Of a stretch of DNA of 64,000 nucleotides, positions 60,484 through 64,000 are shown in pieces. The DNA lies in contig CAWFMD010000006.1 of assembly GCA_963816975.1 (NCBI GenBank), forward strand, positions 558,001-622,000, read 5' to 3'. Every line of letters begins with the position of its first letter. The stretch's first letter is position 1. Source of the stretch: DASRIA01 sp963816975 (lineage in GTDB: Bacteria; Actinomycetota; Thermoleophilia; Solirubrobacterales; JBBDJG01). The position numbers and the translations under genes were made by a program. Under the pieces are notes generated by a model. That model saw only the letters and a list, made by a program, of their open reading frames with translations. It did no database searches and was not told where the DNA came from.

Positions 60484-61962
60484 ATGGCTGACACCGAGGG
60501 CCGCCTCGTACTGCTCTCCAATCGCGGCCCCGCGACGTTCGAGCGCGGCGAGAGCGGCGAGCTCGTTCCCCGCCGCGGGGGCGGTGGGCTGGTGACCGCG
60601 CTGACTGGGCTGCTGCGCCATCGCGATGCCCTGTGGATCGCCTCAGCCATGACCGACGAGGACGTCGAGGCCAGCCGCGCTCACGACGACCAGGGCTTCG
60701 AGGTGGAGATGGACGGCACCACCTACCGGATCCGGCTGGTCTCGTCGGCTCCCGAGGCCTATGACGCGTTCTACAACGTGATCGCCAACCCGATGCTGTG
60801 GTTCATCCAGCATTACCTATGGGACCTCTCGAACGTCCCGGACTTCCGCCTGCTGGAGCGCGAAGCGTGGAACGAGGGCTACAAACAGGTCAACGCCGAC
60901 CTCGCGCACGCGGCCCTCGAGGCGGTCGTGGACACCGAGCAGCCGCTCGTGATGATGCACGACTACCACCTCTACACGGCGCCGGGGCTGATCCGCAAGG
61001 AGCGCCCCGACGCCTTCCTCCACCACTTCGTGCACATCCCCTGGACGGCGCCGGACGCATGGCGCGTGCTGCCCGCGGACGTCCGCCAGGAGATCTTCGA
61101 AGGGCTCCTGTCGAACGACATCATCGGCTTCCACACCCGCTCTTACTGCAACAACTTCCTCCAGTGCTGCCGCGAGCTGATGGACCTGCGCACGGACTTC
61201 CAGCGGGGCGCCGTGATCTCACCGGACGGCCACGAGACATGGGTGCGGCCGTACCCGCTGGCGATCGACCGCGAGTCCTTCGAGGAGGCGGCGTTGAGCC
61301 CGGCCGTGACCCAGCACGAGGTCGAGATCCTGCGTCGCCGGCGCGAGCACATGATCCTGCGGGTCGACCGCGCCGACCTCTCGAAGAACGTGCTGCGCGG
61401 GTTCACCGCCTTCGACATCTTCCTCGAGCAGCATCCCGAGTTCCGTGAGAACGTGACCTTCATCGCTCACCTGCAGCCGTCTCGCCAGGACGTGCCCGAG
61501 TACGTCGAGTACCTGGAGAAGATCGAGGCGCTGGTGGCGGTGATCAACCACCGGCACGGAACGACCGACTGGATGCCGATCGACCTCCGGCTGCGCGACG
61601 ACTTCGACGAGGCCGTCGCGCTCTACAAGCACTTCGACCTGCTGCTCGTGAACGCGATGTGGGACGGGATGAACCTGGTGTCGAAGGAGGGGCCGCTGGT
61701 CAACACGCGCGACGGCATGATGATCCTGTCGGAGAACACCGGCGCCCACGAGGAGCTTGGTGCCTGCGCGCTGTCGGTCAACCCCTTCGACGTGCAGGAG
61801 CAGGCCGACGCGATGTACCGAGCGCTGACGGCCTCCCCGGAGGAGCGGGAGCGCCGTATGCGGCTGCTGCGGCACATCATCGAGTCGCGCACGCCGGCCG
61901 ACTGGATCAACGACCAGCTCGCCGACATCGATGACAAGCAGGCAACCGTCGGGGCAACGTAG
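60484..61962 (+). CDS. otsA: trehalose-6-phosphate synthase (GT20)
   Basis: 492 residues. RLVLLSNRGPATFER, HDYHLYTAPGLIRKE, HHFVHIPWTAPDAWRVLP, YPLAIDRESF, RVDRADLSKNVLRGF, LVNAMWDGMNLVSKEGPLV and ILSENTGAHEELG match OtsA. It joins NDP-glucose and glucose-6-phosphate to trehalose-6-phosphate. The usual OtsB phosphatase is not adjacent; the HAD protein or inositol-monophosphatase-like gene could substitute but this is unproven. ATG at 60484. Confidence 0.93.
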   Translation: MADTEGRLVLLSNRGPATFERGESGELVPRRGGGGLVTALTGLLRHRDALWIASAMTDEDVEASRAHDDQGFEVEMDGTTYRIRLVSSAPEAYDAFYNVIANPMLWFIQHYLWDLSNVPDFRLLEREAWNEGYKQVNADLAHAALEAVVDTEQPLVMMHDYHLYTAPGLIRKERPDAFLHHFVHIPWTAPDAWRVLPADVRQEIFEGLLSNDIIGFHTRSYCNNFLQCCRELMDLRTDFQRGAVISPDGHETWVRPYPLAIDRESFEEAALSPAVTQHEVEILRRRREHMILRVDRADLSKNVLRGFTAFDIFLEQHPEFRENVTFIAHLQPSRQDVPEYVEYLEKIEALVAVINHRHGTTDWMPIDLRLRDDFDEAVALYKHFDLLLVNAMWDGMNLVSKEGPLVNTRDGMMILSENTGAHEELGACALSVNPFDVQEQADAMYRALTASPEERERRMRLLRHIIESRTPADWINDQLADIDDKQATVGAT

Positions 61963-61988
61963 GGCGGGGCCCTGATGTCCCCGGAAGT

Positions 61989-62334
61989 TCAGGGGCCGAA
62001 CTCGCCGCCTTCCACCGGCGCGGGCGCGGCAGGAGCGCGGCGGGCCGGCGCGGGTGGGGCGGCCCGAGGCGGCGGGACATGAGCGCGCCGTCGGGGCCGC
62101 GCGGGCCGTCGCGGCGCACGCGGCAACAGGGGTGGGCGGGCTCGGCGCCGGGGCGCGGGGCGCGGGGCGCGGACGCCCCGGCGCGCGCGCGGACACACCC
62201 ACGTCGGGAGGCAGTGGTGGCGGGTCGGCGGGCCTGGGCGGTCCCCAAACCACGAGCGCGCCGAGCGCGGCCGCAAAGGCGAGGCGGGCCACGTTGCCCC
62301 ACCTGATCCTCGCCGCAAGCGGGCGCCGTTCCAC
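61989..62334 (-). pseudogene. possible frameshifted proline-rich membrane-anchored protein
   Basis: In the 449-base gap between otsA and rpsF, GTG at 62334 opens ERRPLAARIRWGNVARLAFA followed by a membrane segment and a Pro/Ala/Arg-rich stretch, but this frame runs unterminated into otsA antisense. A different minus frame ends ...VEGGEFGP and stops at 61989. Related actinobacterial proteins begin with WGNVARLA-like anchors and end in EFG-type tails, so one indel (or a sequencing slip in a GC-extreme tract) may join them. Reading either way is weak; the stretch could also be non-coding. Confidence 0.3.
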
Positions 62335-62370
62335 GCCCTGCTAAGCCCTGGGAGCCCAGGTTTTCGCTGC

Positions 62371-62376
62371 TATAGT
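62371..62376 (+). promoter_or_regulatory. possible -10 element of the rpsF operon promoter
   Basis: TATAGT, 36 bases before the rpsF ATG. No convincing -35. Ribosomal operon upstream position supports it. Confidence 0.35.
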
Positions 62377-62411
62377 CAGCCGCCGCCCACCCGAGGGCGA
62401 TTTTCCTGCAG

Positions 62412-63071
62412 ATGGCAAGCAAACCCAATTACGACCTGATGGTCCTGCTCGACCCGGAGGCTCCGGAGGAGCGCCGCGCGCAGTTGATCGAGGCGATCAG
62501 GGGTCAGATCCAGTCCGGCGACGCAGCGCTCAAGGGTGACGCCGACTGGGGCATGCGGCGCCTCGCCTACGAGATCGACCACCGCACCGAGGCGCAGTAC
62601 CACCTGTTTCAGTTCGAGGCGTCCCCGGACGTCCTCACCAGCCTGGACCGCAGCCTGTCGATCGAGGACGCGGTGCTGCGCTTCCGCACGATCAGGCTGC
62701 CCGGCGAAGCGCCCGCGGAAACGCCTCAGGCGCCGCCGCAGACCTCCTTCGAAAGCGGCCGGAGCGAGGGCCGGGGGGGCAGGGGCGGGCGGGACGACCG
62801 CGGAGGCCGGGACAGCCGCTCCGAGGGGACGGCTCCAGAGACCGCTCCAGAGACGGCGCCAGAGACGGCTCCAGAGACGGCGCCAGAGACGGCGGAAGCA
62901 CCGGCCGAGGCGCCCGCCGAGACGGCTGCAGGGGCAACAGCCGCAGCACCCGCGGAGGGACCGGCCGCCGCAGTGGCATCTGCCGACGCGCCCGAGCCAG
63001 TGGCGGAAGCCGCGCCCGAGGCCGCCACCGAAGCGCCGCCGGCCGAGCAGCCCGCCGCCGAGACCACCTAG
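62412..63071 (+). CDS. rpsF: 30S ribosomal protein S6 with long repetitive C-terminal extension
   Basis: 219 residues; the S6 core is about 1-98 (MASKPNYDLMVLLDPEA, WGMRRLAYEIDHRTEAQYH, DAVLRFRTIRLP). The extension has an Arg/Gly segment (about 114-137) followed by TAPE repeats and an Ala/Pro/Glu tail to the end. Ordinary S6 proteins have 95-135 residues, so this one is almost twice the usual size. S6 binds S18 and the 16S central domain. First gene of rpsF-ssb-rpsR-rplI. Tail probably disordered. Confidence 0.95.
   Translation: MASKPNYDLMVLLDPEAPEERRAQLIEAIRGQIQSGDAALKGDADWGMRRLAYEIDHRTEAQYHLFQFEASPDVLTSLDRSLSIEDAVLRFRTIRLPGEAPAETPQAPPQTSFESGRSEGRGGRGGRDDRGGRDSRSEGTAPETAPETAPETAPETAPETAEAPAEAPAETAAGATAAAPAEGPAAAVASADAPEPVAEAAPEAATEAPPAEQPAAETT
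62829..62888 (+). repeat. five 12-bp repeats coding for TAPE in S6
   Basis: Units of 12 bases (ACGGCTCCAGAG with C/G and T/G changes in some) from 62829 to 62888, giving Thr-Ala-Pro-Glu five times. Likely expanded by slippage, and possibly variable between strains. Confidence 0.9.
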
Positions 63072-63174
63072 CCCGCACGCACTAGTTTGCGGATTGTTTC
63101 GCGCTCCCGGGGGCGAGTATCTCCGTGCCCCGACTTACACTGTTACGTCGTCTGGGTAAGAGAGGAGATTTCCG

Positions 63175-63624
63175 ATGGCAGCAACCAACATCAACCGAGT
63201 CGTGATCACCGGCAACCTGACGCGCGACCCCGAACTGCGCTCGACGCAGGGCGGAACGTCCGTCTGCAGCCTGCGCGTCGCGGTCAACAGCCGGCGCAAG
63301 GACGAGTCGGGTAACTGGGTCGACAAGCCCAACTACTTCGACGTCACCGTATGGGGCGCGCAGGGCGAGAATTGCGCTCAGTACCTCGCGAAGGGCCGCC
63401 CCGTGGCCGTCGACGGCCGCCTCAACTGGCGAGAGTGGGAGGACAAGGAAGGCGGCAAACGGCAGACCGTGGATATCATTGCGGACTCGGTGCAGTTCCT
63501 GGGATCTCGCGATGCGCCCCAGAGCAACGGTGCGGTCGAGTCCGACCTTCCGGCCGACACATCGGACTTTCAACCGTCCGGCGTGGCGAGCGGGGGCGGT
63601 GCGGACGACGACATCCCGTTCTAG
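63175..63624 (+). CDS. ssb: single-stranded DNA-binding protein
   Basis: 149 residues. OB-fold core NINRVVITGNLTRDPELR, WVDKPNYFDVTVWGAQ, QYLAKGRPVAVDGRLNWREW, a flexible linker and the acidic tip DDDIPF that recruits partner proteins (RarA, RecO, PriA and others). ATG preceded by GAGAGGAG. It sits between rpsF and rpsR as in many bacteria. Confidence 0.97.
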   Translation: MAATNINRVVITGNLTRDPELRSTQGGTSVCSLRVAVNSRRKDESGNWVDKPNYFDVTVWGAQGENCAQYLAKGRPVAVDGRLNWREWEDKEGGKRQTVDIIADSVQFLGSRDAPQSNGAVESDLPADTSDFQPSGVASGGGADDDIPF

Positions 63625-63677
63625 ACGGGGCACCGGCGTCGCGAGACCGGCTCGAAACGAATAGGTGAGCAAACGAA

Positions 63678-63941
63678 TTGGCGAAGCGCACTACCAACAC
63701 GAGACGCCAGACCAAGCAGACGTTCTCCTCCGGTCGCCGGAAGAGCTGCGCGTTCTGCCGCGACAAGGTGGACCAGATCGACTACAAGGACTTCCAGTCC
63801 CTGCGTCGCTATCTGTCCGACAAGGGCAAGATCCGGTCGCGGCGGATCACGGGCGCCTGCCGGCGTCACCAGAATCAGCTCGCCCGGGCCGTGAAGCGGG
63901 CACGTGAGCTGGCGCTGCTTCCCTACGTCAGCGAGCGTTAA
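63678..63941 (+). CDS. rpsR: 30S ribosomal protein S18 (zinc-type)
   Basis: 87 residues. SCAFCRDKVDQIDYKD holds a CxxC pair, and GACRRHQ another Cys, indicating a zinc-binding (C+) S18 form. LRRYLSDKGKIRSRRITG is the 16S-contacting core. TTG at 63678 is the start, nine bases after AGGTGAG. Partner of S6 on the 30S platform. Confidence 0.95.
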   Translation: MAKRTTNTRRQTKQTFSSGRRKSCAFCRDKVDQIDYKDFQSLRRYLSDKGKIRSRRITGACRRHQNQLARAVKRARELALLPYVSER

Positions 63942-63947
63942 CCGGCC

Positions 63948-64000
63948 GTGGCCCAGGCCATCCTCCTGAAGGACGTGGAGGGCCTCGGGGAGGCCGGCGC
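63948..64000 (+). CDS. rplI: 50S ribosomal protein L9 (5' end only)
   Basis: GTG at 63948 opens AQAILLKDVEGLGEAG, the conserved L9 N-terminus (VILLEDVENLGKKG in most bacteria). Only 17 codons are in the window. Completes the rpsF-ssb-rpsR-rplI order. Confidence 0.9.
   Translation, partial: MAQAILLKDVEGLGEAG

Noticed and set aside
62726..63067. Minus-strand GAVSGAVSGAV repeat frame opposite rpsF
   Set aside because: It is the antisense of the 12-bp TAPE repeats in S6.

Overview
The window is GC-rich, densely packed chromosomal DNA from an actinobacterium. Gene content suggests a deep-branching lineage, most likely Thermoleophilia (Solirubrobacterales or relatives). That placement is an inference from very high GC, many GTG/TTG starts, a TreT-type trehalose synthase beside OtsA, a CcmABCD heme exporter fused to a hemA-hemC-cobA/hemD run, a zinc-type S18, and secreted collagen-like and Ig-like proteins. 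I see no prophage, insertion sequence, CRISPR array or rRNA; this is core-type chromosome.

Layout. 1-5.2 kb: fumarase (cut by the window edge), a Tam-like methyltransferase, a succinate-semialdehyde dehydrogenase and a secreted SpoIID protein. 5.3-10.8 kb (minus strand): YchF, PAP2 phosphatase, methyltransferase, an unknown 77-aa protein and methylmalonyl-CoA epimerase as one tight run, then an FtsH-like protease and a DUF1385 protein. 10.9-16.2 kb: RarA, two secreted structural proteins and an aldehyde dehydrogenase. 16.4-25.2 kb (plus strand): moaC-mogA-ccmABCD-hemA-hemC-cobA/hemD-SAM hydrolase-birA, a cofactor island joining molybdenum cofactor, cytochrome c heme export and tetrapyrrole synthesis. 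25.2-31.7 kb: a DEAH helicase with an acidic linker, then a TlpA-like lipoprotein, NfeD protease, slipin and GalT. 31.7-35.3 kb: HD-GYP protein, MFS transporter, TetR regulator. 35.4-41.3 kb: a complete dipeptide ABC importer operon with a strong hairpin after the binding-protein gene. 41.4-52.7 kb: hydrolase, tRNA-Arg(CCU), pyrE, patatin-like protein, CPBP protease, HAD phosphatase, molybdopterin oxidoreductase, PBP1a, a polyprenol-dependent mannosyltransferase-like protein and thiL. 52.8-62 kb: an M28-like membrane protein, a response regulator / histidine kinase / HtrA operon resembling an envelope-stress module, an inositol-monophosphatase-like gene with an in-frame duplicated palindrome, TreT and OtsA. 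62.4-64 kb: rpsF-ssb-rpsR-rplI, with S6 carrying an unusually long repetitive tail.

The most unexpected signals are a set of genes that appear to start at CTG, either four bases into a stop codon (CTGA overlaps: hemC, the HAD gene, PAP2) or behind perfect Shine-Dalgarno sequences (ccmC, the HD-GYP gene); an exact 45-bp in-frame tandem duplication containing an inverted repeat in the inositol-monophosphatase-like gene; and enzyme-family proteins whose catalytic residues look altered (patatin, M28). A small antisense gene at the 3' end of thiL, a 57-aa CcmD and a 28-aa hydrophobic peptide gene are also described. All functional calls come from reading motifs; no database search was possible.
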